DNA from: Bordetella parapertussis
Lineage (GTDB): Bacteria; Pseudomonadota; Gammaproteobacteria; Burkholderiales; SG8-41
Length of the DNA: 64,000 bases
Assembly: GCA_945906815.1 (NCBI GenBank)
Contig: CAMDRT010000004.1
Span: 1 to 64,000 of the forward strand
Reading direction: 5' to 3'
Shown: positions 9,298 through 17,024 of the stretch, one piece after another
Position numbering within the stretch: position 1 is the stretch's first letter
Layout of the letters: each line of letters opens with the position of its first letter
Program-made: the position numbers and the translations under genes
Notes under the pieces: generated by a model
Seen by the model: the letters and a program-made list of their open reading frames with translations, nothing else
Told to the model about the DNA's origin: nothing
Databases searched by the model: none

Positions 9298-9375
9298 TAT
9301 GGTTTCCTTGAAAAGTTGTTGCGCTGGCATTTTACTCTCGACCGTGCTCGCAGGTTGTGCGCTTGCGCCCGCCCA

Positions 9376-10293
9376 TCATGCAGGCGCTGACGCGCCGGGC
9401 GGCACACTGGCCTGACGACCTGAAATTTGCGTCAGCCGCCAGTTCGCGATAGCCCAATCCCACACTTCGCTTACCGAAGCGCGTGCCAGTGCCAGCGGTG
9501 GCGCTTGTCCTAAAAAGCGCAATACGCTGACCAGTTGCAGCGCGGGAGTGTCAGGATTAAGCGCGAGCGCGCGGGTTTGTTTGGAAAGTTTTTCGCCCGC
9601 CGTATTTACCGCCACTGGCAGATGCGCATAGCGCGGCGTAGGCAGTCCAAGCAAACGCTGCAACAGGATTTGCCGTGGTGTTGAATCCAGCAGATCTGCG
9701 CCACGCACCACGGCGGTGATGCCTTGCTCAGCGTCGTCCACCACCACCGCCAACTGGTAAGCCATCATGCCATCGGCGCGCGCCACCACGAAGTCACCCG
9801 CTTCGGTTTCAACATCCTGCGTCATCGTGCCCTGAATGTCGTCGTTGAAGCTTAGCTGCGCGCCTTGCGTACGCAGGCGCGTAGCGCGCGCGCTGCGACC
9901 TGGCGGCAAACCCTCACGGCAGGTGCCGGGGTAAACGGCGCCGTCCATGCCGCGCAGCGATGAATCCGCGATCTCGCGTCGCGTGCAGGCGCAGTCGTAG
10001 AGCACGCCGCGTGCGCGCAGTTGTTCAAGCGCCGCGTGATAGGCCTCGGTGCGCGTGCTTTGAAACATGAGCGGGCCATCCCACGCCATGCCGAAGGCTT
10101 CCAGGCTGCGCAGAATCCCGTCAGCAGCACCGGCAACCACGCGGGGCGCATCGAGATCTTCGATGCGCAGCAGCCACTCACTGTTGTGTACTGCGCTTTG
10201 TGTTTTGGCTTCGAGGTAACTGCCTACTGCCGCCACCAGTGAACCGAAGTGCAGCGGCCCACTGGGTGACGGCGCGAAGCGGCCGCGGTACAC
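9376..10293 (-). CDS. gluQ: glutamyl-Q tRNA(Asp) synthetase
   Basis: Adds glutamate to queuosine in the anticodon of tRNA(Asp). The 305-residue protein is a truncated GluRS catalytic domain without anticodon-binding region, as expected of GluQ-RS. Motifs: RFAPSPSGPLHFGS (HIGH equivalent), zinc site with CAC...YPGTCR cysteines at mid-protein, and EKLSKQT (KMSKS equivalent). The start is GTG 10293. It is the last gene of a minus-strand run pip - FAA hydrolase - gluQ, 17 bases after the FAA hydrolase stop. Confidence 0.93.
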   Translation of the reverse strand: MYRGRFAPSPSGPLHFGSLVAAVGSYLEAKTQSAVHNSEWLLRIEDLDAPRVVAGAADGILRSLEAFGMAWDGPLMFQSTRTEAYHAALEQLRARGVLYDCACTRREIADSSLRGMDGAVYPGTCREGLPPGRSARATRLRTQGAQLSFNDDIQGTMTQDVETEAGDFVVARADGMMAYQLAVVVDDAEQGITAVVRGADLLDSTPRQILLQRLLGLPTPRYAHLPVAVNTAGEKLSKQTRALALNPDTPALQLVSVLRFLGQAPPLALARASVSEVWDWAIANWRLTQISGRQASVPPGASAPA

Positions 10294-10310
10294 CGACGCG
10301 CCAGGTTCAA

Positions 10311-11222
10311 TTACTTTGAAATGATGTTGCGCAGCAGGCCTACGCCCTCGACTTCGGTTTCCATGACATCGCCGGGCTGCATAAATTCCGGTGGCGTGCG
10401 CGCGTGACCCACACCCGACGGCGTGCCGGTGAGGATGATGTCACCCGCTTCCAGTGTGATGCCCGCCGACAGTTCAGCGATGATGCGTGGCAGCTTGAAA
10501 TAAAGATGCCGCGTGTTTGAACTTTGCTTCACCACACCGTTCACGCGGCAACTGAGGTTGAGATTATTGGGGTCGCGTATCTCATCTGCGGTAACGATCC
10601 ACGGCCCCAGCGGCAGATGCCCGTCGAGGCTTTTGCCGCGAAACCATTGCTGGCCATGATGACGCTGCACTTCGCGCGCGGACACGTCGTTGGCGACGGT
10701 GTAGCCGAATACGTGTTGCATGGCTCTCGCCTCGGTGATGTTAGTACCGCCGCTGCCTATGATCATGGCGAGTTCCACCTCCCAGTCGAGCTTTGCGGTA
10801 ACGCCGCTGTGCGCGGGCACCTTGCCGTAGGGACTGTTCACCGTCAGCGGCTGCTTGCTGAAAAACGCCGGATGCGACGGCATTTCCTGCACATGCGGGC
10901 GCGCCTGCGCACCTTCGTTGAAATGGTCGAGATAGTTCCAGCCGACGCAAAACACATTCTTGCGCGGTCGCGGTATCGGCGCGTGCAGTTTTACCTTGGC
11001 CAGTTTGTGATGGCTGGCTTTGATCCCGGCGACAGCTTTTTTGATCGCGGCCAAGCCTTTTTTACCGCAACCCACCAGCGAAATCATGTCGTCGGCGTCA
11101 AACGGCAGCGCTACGCGTGCAGCTTTGGCTGCGCGCGCGATGTCGATGACACCGCCATCGGCGCCTATGACACCGGTTCTGGCGGGCTTGCGTGCGGATT
11201 CGGAATAGGTCACCAGCTTCAC
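10311..11222 (-). CDS. fumarylacetoacetate hydrolase (FAH) family protein
   Basis: 303-residue FAH-fold hydrolase/isomerase/decarboxylase, typical of aromatic meta-cleavage or homogentisate-like pathways. Visible are NVFCVGWNYLDH, the metal ligands in LDWEVELAMIIG, SLDGHLPLGPWIV and the C-terminal ILTGTPSGVG. I choose GTG 11222: AAGGAG sits six bases upstream and the upstream pip stop ends just one base before it. The ATG-like longer start at 11309 would overlap pip. Mg2+-dependent chemistry is expected; the substrate is not readable. Confidence 0.92.
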   Translation of the reverse strand: MKLVTYSESARKPARTGVIGADGGVIDIARAAKAARVALPFDADDMISLVGCGKKGLAAIKKAVAGIKASHHKLAKVKLHAPIPRPRKNVFCVGWNYLDHFNEGAQARPHVQEMPSHPAFFSKQPLTVNSPYGKVPAHSGVTAKLDWEVELAMIIGSGGTNITEARAMQHVFGYTVANDVSAREVQRHHGQQWFRGKSLDGHLPLGPWIVTADEIRDPNNLNLSCRVNGVVKQSSNTRHLYFKLPRIIAELSAGITLEAGDIILTGTPSGVGHARTPPEFMQPGDVMETEVEGVGLLRNIISK

Positions 11223-11223
11223 A

Positions 11224-12198
11224 TTAATCTCCTTGTTTAAACTTGAAACGTTCGCAGGCGGCGACCAGTTGCCGGCAAATGCCCGGCTCCCATGCCGCAT
11301 GGCCGGCATCGGGCACCACCAGGTATTCGGCTTCGGGCCAGGCGCGATGCAGCGCGTCGGCGCTGACTATCGGGCACACCGCGTCGTAGCGGCCCTGCAC
11401 GATCACAGCGGGAATATTGCGCATGCAGCTGACGTTGTCGAGCAGTGCATTGAGCGGCAGAAAAATATCGTGTGTGAAGTAATGCGCTTCGATGCGCGCC
11501 AGCCCCAGCGCCACCACGTCACCGCCAAAATAGGCCACCGTCTCCGGGCTCGGCAGCAAGGTCGAGCAGGCGCCTTCATAACGCCCCCACGCACGCGCGG
11601 CGGGCATGTGTATCGCCGGGTCGGGATCGATCAGGCGTTGGTAATACGCTTGCAGCAAGTCGGCGCGCTCCGGCTCGGGAATGTAGCCGGAAAACATATG
11701 CCAGGCCTCAGGAAACAGGTTTTTGAGACCATACAAAAACCACTCGATCTCGCTTTTGCGGCACAGAAAAATGCCGCGCAAAATCAGCCCGCTACAGCGC
11801 GCCGGGTGCATCTCGGCATAAGCAATCGCCAGCGTGCTGCCCCACGAGCCGCCAAACACCAGCCAGCGCTCGATGTTCAGGTGCCGGCGCAGCATTTCCA
11901 TGTCCGCGATCAGATGCGGCGTGGTGTTGTCAGTCAGTGCGCCCAGCGGCGTCGAACGGCCCGCGCCGCGCTGATCAAAAATGATGATGCGGTAATGTCT
12001 CGGATCAAAAAAACGCCGGTGCGCCGCAGACGCGCCCGCGCCGGGCCCACCGTGCAAAAACACCACCGGCTTGCCGTTGGGGTTGCCCGACACCTCCCAA
12101 TACATATGATGCAGCCCGTCGAGCGCCAGCATGCCGGCTTCGCAGGGTTCGATTTCAGGATACAACTCGGTGCGCAGGGCGGGAGCGTGATCGGCCAC
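11224..12198 (-). CDS. pip: proline iminopeptidase
   Basis: Alpha/beta-hydrolase of 324 residues that removes N-terminal proline from peptides (family S33). Landmarks: EVSGNPNGKPVVFLHGGPGAG oxyanion region, DQRGAGRSTP, and nucleophile elbow GGSWGS; the acid and base are in VQGRYDAVCP and DAGHAAWE. The open frame begins with a TTG at 12237, but GTG 12198, preceded by GAGAGA, gives the usual length and is preferred. The stop codon is adjacent to the FAH start, so the two are translationally coupled. Confidence 0.93.
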   Translation of the reverse strand: MADHAPALRTELYPEIEPCEAGMLALDGLHHMYWEVSGNPNGKPVVFLHGGPGAGASAAHRRFFDPRHYRIIIFDQRGAGRSTPLGALTDNTTPHLIADMEMLRRHLNIERWLVFGGSWGSTLAIAYAEMHPARCSGLILRGIFLCRKSEIEWFLYGLKNLFPEAWHMFSGYIPEPERADLLQAYYQRLIDPDPAIHMPAARAWGRYEGACSTLLPSPETVAYFGGDVVALGLARIEAHYFTHDIFLPLNALLDNVSCMRNIPAVIVQGRYDAVCPIVSADALHRAWPEAEYLVVPDAGHAAWEPGICRQLVAACERFKFKQGD

Positions 12199-12283
12199 GG
12201 GGAATGTCTCTCGGAAACAGGCGTAAAAATAACACAAGTTGCAGGTGCTGCGCTTAAGCGCCCGTGCGTGCTACGATTGCGTC

Positions 12284-13270
12284 ATGTCAAAATTAAAATT
12301 GTTGTCATGCACCTGTGTCATGCGCAGCAGCATCGCCGTCGCCATGCTGGCAGTGTCTGCCGTCCCCAGCGCTCAGACCTACCCCACCAAACCCGTGCGC
12401 ATACTCGTCGGCTTCGCCCCGGGTGGTGGCACCGACATCATGGCGCGTTCGCTGGGCGCGAAATTAGGCGAATCGTTAAAACAGCAATTCATCATCGAAA
12501 ACCGTCCCGGCGCCAACGCCAATCTGGCGGCGAAGCTCGTTGCCGACGCGCCGGGCGATGGTCACACACTGCTGTTCATGTCGGTGGCGCACATCATGAG
12601 CAAGCCGGTGTACAAAAATCTCGGCTATGACATCGAACGCGATTTTGCGCCGATCACCGTGATATCGGATGTGCCGAATGTGATCGCCGCGAATCCCGCG
12701 CTGCCGGCACGCACAGTGAAAGCGTTGCTGGCGCTGGCGCGCGCCAAGCCCGGGGAATTGACCTATGGCACGTCGGGTGTCGCCAGCCCCGAGCATTTCG
12801 CCGGCGAAATGTTCAAGACCATGACCAAAACCAATCTGCTGATGGTGCCCTACAAGGGCGGTGCGCCGCTCGCGATTGATCTGGCGGCGGGACAGGTGAT
12901 GACCAGCTTTAGCACCATGCCGTCGATCATCCCGCATCTGCGGTCGGGGCGCGTGCGCGCACTGGCGGTAACCACCGAGAAACGCGCCGCGGTGTTGCCC
13001 GATGTGCCTACCGTCAGCGAGACCGTGCCGGGTTACACCATCACCACCTGGTACGGCGCGGTGGCACCGGCGAAGGTGCCGCGCGAAATCGTGGCGCGGC
13101 TCAATCAGGAAATGTTAAAGGCGCTGCAACTACCCGATATCAAGGAACGCATGGCGTCTCTCGGCGCGGATATCGTCGGCAGCAGCGTGGAGGCAACCGC
13201 AGCGTTTTTTACTGCGGAAGTGGCGAAATACACCAAAGTCGCGCGCGAAGCAAAAATTCAGACGGAGTGA
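12284..13270 (+). CDS. Bug family substrate-binding protein (3)
   Basis: 328 residues; signal peptide (hydrophobic SSIAVAMLAVSAV, cleavage near SAQ), then YPTKPVRILVGFAPGGGTD and NRPGANANLAAKLVADAPGDGHTL, MVPYKGGAPLAIDLAAGQV, a textbook Bug pattern. ATG 12284 is chosen; another in-frame ATG at 12320 also leaves a complete signal peptide. It is divergent from pip and precedes the octamer repeat and the HpcH aldolase on the same strand. Ligand unknown, probably a carboxylate. Confidence 0.92.
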   Translation: MSKLKLLSCTCVMRSSIAVAMLAVSAVPSAQTYPTKPVRILVGFAPGGGTDIMARSLGAKLGESLKQQFIIENRPGANANLAAKLVADAPGDGHTLLFMSVAHIMSKPVYKNLGYDIERDFAPITVISDVPNVIAANPALPARTVKALLALARAKPGELTYGTSGVASPEHFAGEMFKTMTKTNLLMVPYKGGAPLAIDLAAGQVMTSFSTMPSIIPHLRSGRVRALAVTTEKRAAVLPDVPTVSETVPGYTITTWYGAVAPAKVPREIVARLNQEMLKALQLPDIKERMASLGADIVGSSVEATAAFFTAEVAKYTKVAREAKIQTE

Positions 13271-13279
13271 TTTAGGGCA

Positions 13280-13409
13280 TGAACGGTGAAGAGTGAAGGC
13301 GTGAAGGGGGTACCCCCTTCACCCCTTCACCCCTTCACCCCTTCACTCCTTCACTCCTTCACCCCTTCACCCCTTCACCCCTTCACCCTTTCACTCCTTT
13401 ACGTCTTCA
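13280..13409. repeat. octamer tandem repeat forming a hairpin (CCCCTTCA family, 12 units)
   Basis: Twelve consecutive 8-bp units (13314-13409) of CCCCTTCA and close variants CTCCTTCA, CCCTTTCA. On the left are inverted units (TGAAGGGG, TGAAGGCG, TGAACGG...), and the centre GTGAAGGG-GGTACC-CCCTTCAC is a perfect palindrome. A shorter relative lies at 26877-26980. The unit length is not a multiple of 3 and no gene overlaps. It separates a Bug gene and an aldolase gene of the same strand. Confidence 0.9.
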
Positions 13410-13436
13410 CAGATTTCAAAACATGGAGAACACAGC

Positions 13437-14294
13437 ATGAGCATCCCCAGACTCAACGGCATTATCAAGGCACTCGAAGCCGGCAAGAATGCGTTCGTGA
13501 GTTTCGCGCCGAGCGACCCTGGCAACGCGCAAACGGTCGCCACCGAAAAATACGACGGCGTGGTGTTCGAGATGGAGCATGGCGCGTACGACATCAAGAG
13601 CTTGCGCGATTGCTTGCAATACCTGCTGAATCGCCAGCAGATCGTGGCCTCGGCAACGCTCGCGCCGGCGGTGACACCGATGGTGCGCATACCGCCCAAC
13701 GGCGCGGAAATGAATCAGTGGATCGCCAAGCAGGTACTCGATCAGGGCGTCTACGGCATTGTGTGGCCGCATATCAGCACGGTCGAGGAAGCGCGCAACG
13801 CCGTGGCCTCGTGCCGCTATGCGCGTCCTAACGGCGCGCCGCGTTACCAGCCCGCGGGCCAGCGCGGCGATGCGCCTGCCAATGCCGCGCGCTACTGGGG
13901 CATTTCGCAGCAGGAATATTACCAGCGCGCCGACGTGTGGCCGCTGGATCCCCAAGGCGAGATTCTCGTCGCCATCATGTGCGAAGACGTGGTGGGCCTG
14001 AAAAATCTGCCCGCCATTCTGAAACAAGTGCCGGGCATCGGCGCGGTGATCATCGGCGAAGGTGACTTGTCGCAGAATCTGGGCTTCCCGCGTCAGTACC
14101 AGCATCCCACCGTTGCCGGTGCGATTGCGGAAATTCTGGCGATCTGCAAAGCGCACAATGTCGCCTGTGGACACCCACACGTCGAAGCCGATAATGTGGA
14201 TGAGGTGGTAGCGCAGGGCTTCAAGTGGCTGATGCCAAGGCCGGGGCGCTCGAACGCCGTGCTGGAAAAAGCGATGAAGCTTTCCGGACGATGA
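13437..14294 (+). CDS. HpcH/HpaI family aldolase/citrate lyase
   Basis: 285-residue class II pyruvate-type aldolase that makes or breaks 2-keto-3-deoxy acids, with a divalent metal. Core strands FEMEHGAYDIKSLRD, MVRIPPNG, IVWPHIST and the metal-ligand segment MCEDVVGLKN (where the family has E and a later D in GEGDLSQNLG) are present. An insertion of about 35 residues with ANAARYWG...WPL is typical of the HpcH branch. ATG 13437 has GGAG upstream. It is followed by the HdrC/HdrB-like pair, 35 bases on. Confidence 0.9.
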   Translation: MSIPRLNGIIKALEAGKNAFVSFAPSDPGNAQTVATEKYDGVVFEMEHGAYDIKSLRDCLQYLLNRQQIVASATLAPAVTPMVRIPPNGAEMNQWIAKQVLDQGVYGIVWPHISTVEEARNAVASCRYARPNGAPRYQPAGQRGDAPANAARYWGISQQEYYQRADVWPLDPQGEILVAIMCEDVVGLKNLPAILKQVPGIGAVIIGEGDLSQNLGFPRQYQHPTVAGAIAEILAICKAHNVACGHPHVEADNVDEVVAQGFKWLMPRPGRSNAVLEKAMKLSGR

Positions 14295-14329
14295 TCGTTC
14301 CGTAAGCTATTGTTTTATTGAGAATTTTA

Positions 14330-14761
14330 ATGAATACCCCCGAGAAACCAAGCACCCTGGTAGCACATCTCAACGCGTTTATCGATGACACGCTGTCGCG
14401 CTGCACGCGCTGCGGCAAGTGTTTTGAAGCGTGTCCGATGACGCGTTACGGTGAGGGCCTGGCGGGGGCTGACCCGAAAACCGTGGTGTCGGGCGTGCTC
14501 GATTGGTTGCGGCAAACGCCGGGCAATGACCAAAGTGTGCAGTGGCTCAAGGTGTGTACGCAATCGTCGCGCTGCATCGAAGCCTGTCCTGAAGGCATCA
14601 ACGCGATGAAGATGGTGCGAGTGGCACAGGTCAGCGCACTGGGTGCTCTCGGCGCGCCGGCGGTGCTGAAATCACGCGAGGAAAAAGATTTTTTCCGCAA
14701 GATCAATGCGTTTTCGGCGACGCAAATGGACGCCGATGAAATGGCGCGCTGGCAACGGTGA
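14330..14761 (+). CDS. 4Fe-4S dicluster protein (HdrC-like)
   Basis: 143-residue soluble ferredoxin-like protein with two tetracysteine motifs: CTRCGKCFEACP near residue 25 and CTQSSRCIEACP near residue 80, spaced as in HdrC/GlcF-type subunits. It probably transfers electrons to the CCG-domain partner starting 4 bases downstream. ATG 14330 is preferred over the upstream TTG at 14318. The second motif reads CxxxxxCxxxCP rather than CxxCxxCxxxCP, so its ligand count should be checked. Confidence 0.87.
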   Translation: MNTPEKPSTLVAHLNAFIDDTLSRCTRCGKCFEACPMTRYGEGLAGADPKTVVSGVLDWLRQTPGNDQSVQWLKVCTQSSRCIEACPEGINAMKMVRVAQVSALGALGAPAVLKSREEKDFFRKINAFSATQMDADEMARWQR

Positions 14762-14765
14762 CGGT

Positions 14766-15605
14766 ATGGGCGACAAAGTAACCTTCTGGTATGGATGCAA
14801 CGTGGTGCGCCACGGCGATATCATCCACAGCGCCATTGCGCTGCTGGAAGCGGTCGGTATCGAGGTCACGCCGGCGGGCGGCGCAGGTTACTGCTGCGGC
14901 ACCGCGAAAGACGCCAACCTGCGCGCGGCCGAAGGCATGGGTAAACGCACGGTTGAGAAGTTCAACGCGCACGGCAGCGGACAGGTGGTCTCGTGGTGCC
15001 CCTCGTGTTATCGCCACATGAATGCGTTCATGAGCGAATACACCGACGCGCAGTTTCAGTTGTCGAATTTCGCGCAGATGCTGCATACCCGGCGTGACCT
15101 GCTGGCGCCAAAACTGGTGCATCGCGTCGAGCGCAAAGTACTGCTGCACAAGCACTTCGGTTTTCACGAAGTGGATGTCAATCCGCTGGTAGAGGATTTA
15201 CTGCGGCTGATTCCGGGCGTGGAACTGGTGGCGACGGCGGTTTCCGCCCCGGGCCACATGTGCTCTGCGCTGTCGCGCGTGCCGGCGTCGATGCAGGACG
15301 CAACGCGCGCGGTATGCGATGCAGCGGTCAGCGCCAACGCCGACACTGTGGCAACGGTGTTTCACTCCTGCCAGCGGCTGCTGTGCGCGCTGGAAGGCAC
15401 AGAACCGTTCGCGGTAGTGAACTACGTCAATCTGTTGACCGAAGCCATGGGCCTCACCGCGCACGACGACTATAAAGCATGGAAGCTCGCCGGCACCGAA
15501 GCCGCCGTCATCGCCAGCGTTGGCGAACAACGCATTGCAGCGATGGGTGAAAAACTTTTCCACGAATCGATACTGCCTGAGTTGTTGCGCCAGCCGTTGA
15601 AATAA
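14766..15605 (+). CDS. CCG-domain protein (HdrB-like heterodisulfide reductase subunit B)
   Basis: 279 residues with two cysteine-rich CCG-type domains: GAGYCCGTAKD and SWCPSCYRHM in the N-half, and GHMCSAL with VFHSCQRLLC in the C-half. In HdrB such domains hold noncubane 4Fe-4S clusters; in GlcF/LldE relatives they join electron transfer to a flavin dehydrogenase. Here no flavoprotein or HdrA gene is adjacent. The start at ATG 14766 is 4 bases after the HdrC-like stop, so the genes form an operon. Substrate disulfide or dehydrogenase partner unknown. Confidence 0.85.
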   Translation: MGDKVTFWYGCNVVRHGDIIHSAIALLEAVGIEVTPAGGAGYCCGTAKDANLRAAEGMGKRTVEKFNAHGSGQVVSWCPSCYRHMNAFMSEYTDAQFQLSNFAQMLHTRRDLLAPKLVHRVERKVLLHKHFGFHEVDVNPLVEDLLRLIPGVELVATAVSAPGHMCSALSRVPASMQDATRAVCDAAVSANADTVATVFHSCQRLLCALEGTEPFAVVNYVNLLTEAMGLTAHDDYKAWKLAGTEAAVIASVGEQRIAAMGEKLFHESILPELLRQPLK

Positions 15606-15743
15606 CCCTTCAGCCGCCAAGCCTTCAACGCAAAGGCGCAGAGGTCAAGTTGATTGGGCGCAGCTCAGCATCCGCGAGATCAGGAAGTCTGGCGTTAGAG
15701 CACGCTTGTCCGCAAATCTCCAGACAGCAGTGATCCACTACGT

Positions 15744-17015
15744 CTAGTGGGTGTCTGTGACAACCGGATAAGCACGGTAAGAACTCACGGAAATCTCCGA
15801 TTGGATATCGAAGACCAGCCGCTGATGTGCTTGCCGCAGCGCATGCTCAACCGCGTCCGAGGATATGCCGCGGGCGAAGATGAAACCCAGGTAGCTCGCG
15901 CCTTCTGGCGGCGGGGCAATGGTTTGACCGGGGTCGGCGGTAATCTGGATGTCGCTGATATCGGCGACTTGCAATGCGTCTTCGAGGTGGCGCACGCCCA
16001 GGTAAATGCCGCGCCTGGGGATAGGGATCATCATGACACCGGCAGCTTGGCCATGCTGCGCCTGCGGCAAGGGCAGATGCAGGGCGTGACGTAGAATTAA
16101 CTCTTCCAGGCTCATGCCCAGTGCATGCCGCAGCATTCTGCCGCACAGACCGCCGATGGAGCGCGCCGCGATTTCCAGCAGCCAAACGCCCTGCTCGTTT
16201 AGACGCATTTCCGCATGGATCGGCCCGCTACCAAGCCCGGCCAACGCGCAGACGTGTTGCACGGCTTGCCTGATCTCATCCTGCTTGTCTTGAGCTAGGC
16301 GCGATGGCGTGATGTAAAGCGTTTCTTCAAAATAGGGGCCGTCGAGCGGATCGGGTTTGTCGAATAACGCCAGCACGCGCAGCCGGCCTTCTTGCAGCAA
16401 GCCTTCCAGTGCGTATTCACGGCCGGGGATGAAGCTTTCCACGATCAATCCCAGCCGCGCGGCATCGCGATCGGCTTTGATCTGTATGTCGTGCACCCAT
16501 TGCACAGCTTGCCTGAACGCCTGCGGGGTATCGGCGCGAATAACGCCACGGCTGGAAGAAAGCTGGCGCGCTTTGATGACAACCGGGAATTGAAGTGGCG
16601 CCTGTAGTGCAGGCGCCTGGCTAGCGTTGCCGAGATGATAAAAATCTGGACAGTTAAGGCCGCCCCTTTGTTGCAAACGGCGAAACGCCAGTTTGTCACG
16701 CGTCACGCGCACCGCAGCGGGCAGGTTGCCCGGCAAGTGCAACTGCTCGCGCAGCAGTGCCGCCAGTTCCAGCCCGCTGTCATCCACCGCCAGCACGGCG
16801 TCCGGCTGACATCCCAGCGCAGCCAGCACCTGCTTCACCGCGATTTCAGGCTGATCGAAATGCACCGCTTGAATCGGACTCATACCCCAGAGCGGCGCGA
16901 GCTGATGGCAATAATTCGCGGCAGTGATGATTTCCACCTCGAGGGTTTTCGCGGCTTCCAGGAAATCGTGGTTGCGGTAACTGGTCGTGGGTAGCAGCAG
17001 CAGGACGCGTTTCAT
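15744..17015 (-). CDS. ATP-grasp domain protein, partner of a CCAEP-tail radical SAM protein
   Basis: 423-residue ATP-grasp enzyme expected to form an amide by way of an acyl phosphate. N-terminal Rossmann-like segment (MKRVLLLLPTTSYRN), then VTRDKLAFRRLQQRG, VIKARQLSSSRGV nucleotide strand, ESFIPGREYALEGLL, and the metal site IHAEMRL...LLEIAARSIGG. The layout resembles L-amino-acid ligases and carbamoyl-phosphate-synthase-like ligases. It begins 9 bases after the radical SAM stop and is the last of four genes. The stop codon lies in a small palindrome (CCACTA...TAGTGG, 15735-15750). Confidence 0.87.
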   Translation of the reverse strand: MKRVLLLLPTTSYRNHDFLEAAKTLEVEIITAANYCHQLAPLWGMSPIQAVHFDQPEIAVKQVLAALGCQPDAVLAVDDSGLELAALLREQLHLPGNLPAAVRVTRDKLAFRRLQQRGGLNCPDFYHLGNASQAPALQAPLQFPVVIKARQLSSSRGVIRADTPQAFRQAVQWVHDIQIKADRDAARLGLIVESFIPGREYALEGLLQEGRLRVLALFDKPDPLDGPYFEETLYITPSRLAQDKQDEIRQAVQHVCALAGLGSGPIHAEMRLNEQGVWLLEIAARSIGGLCGRMLRHALGMSLEELILRHALHLPLPQAQHGQAAGVMMIPIPRRGIYLGVRHLEDALQVADISDIQITADPGQTIAPPPEGASYLGFIFARGISSDAVEHALRQAHQRLVFDIQSEISVSSYRAYPVVTDTH

Positions 17016-17024
17016 GGCATACGT

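Noticed and set aside
13314..13409. CRISPR array
   Set aside because: Units are 8 bp with no spacers; a tandem repeat.
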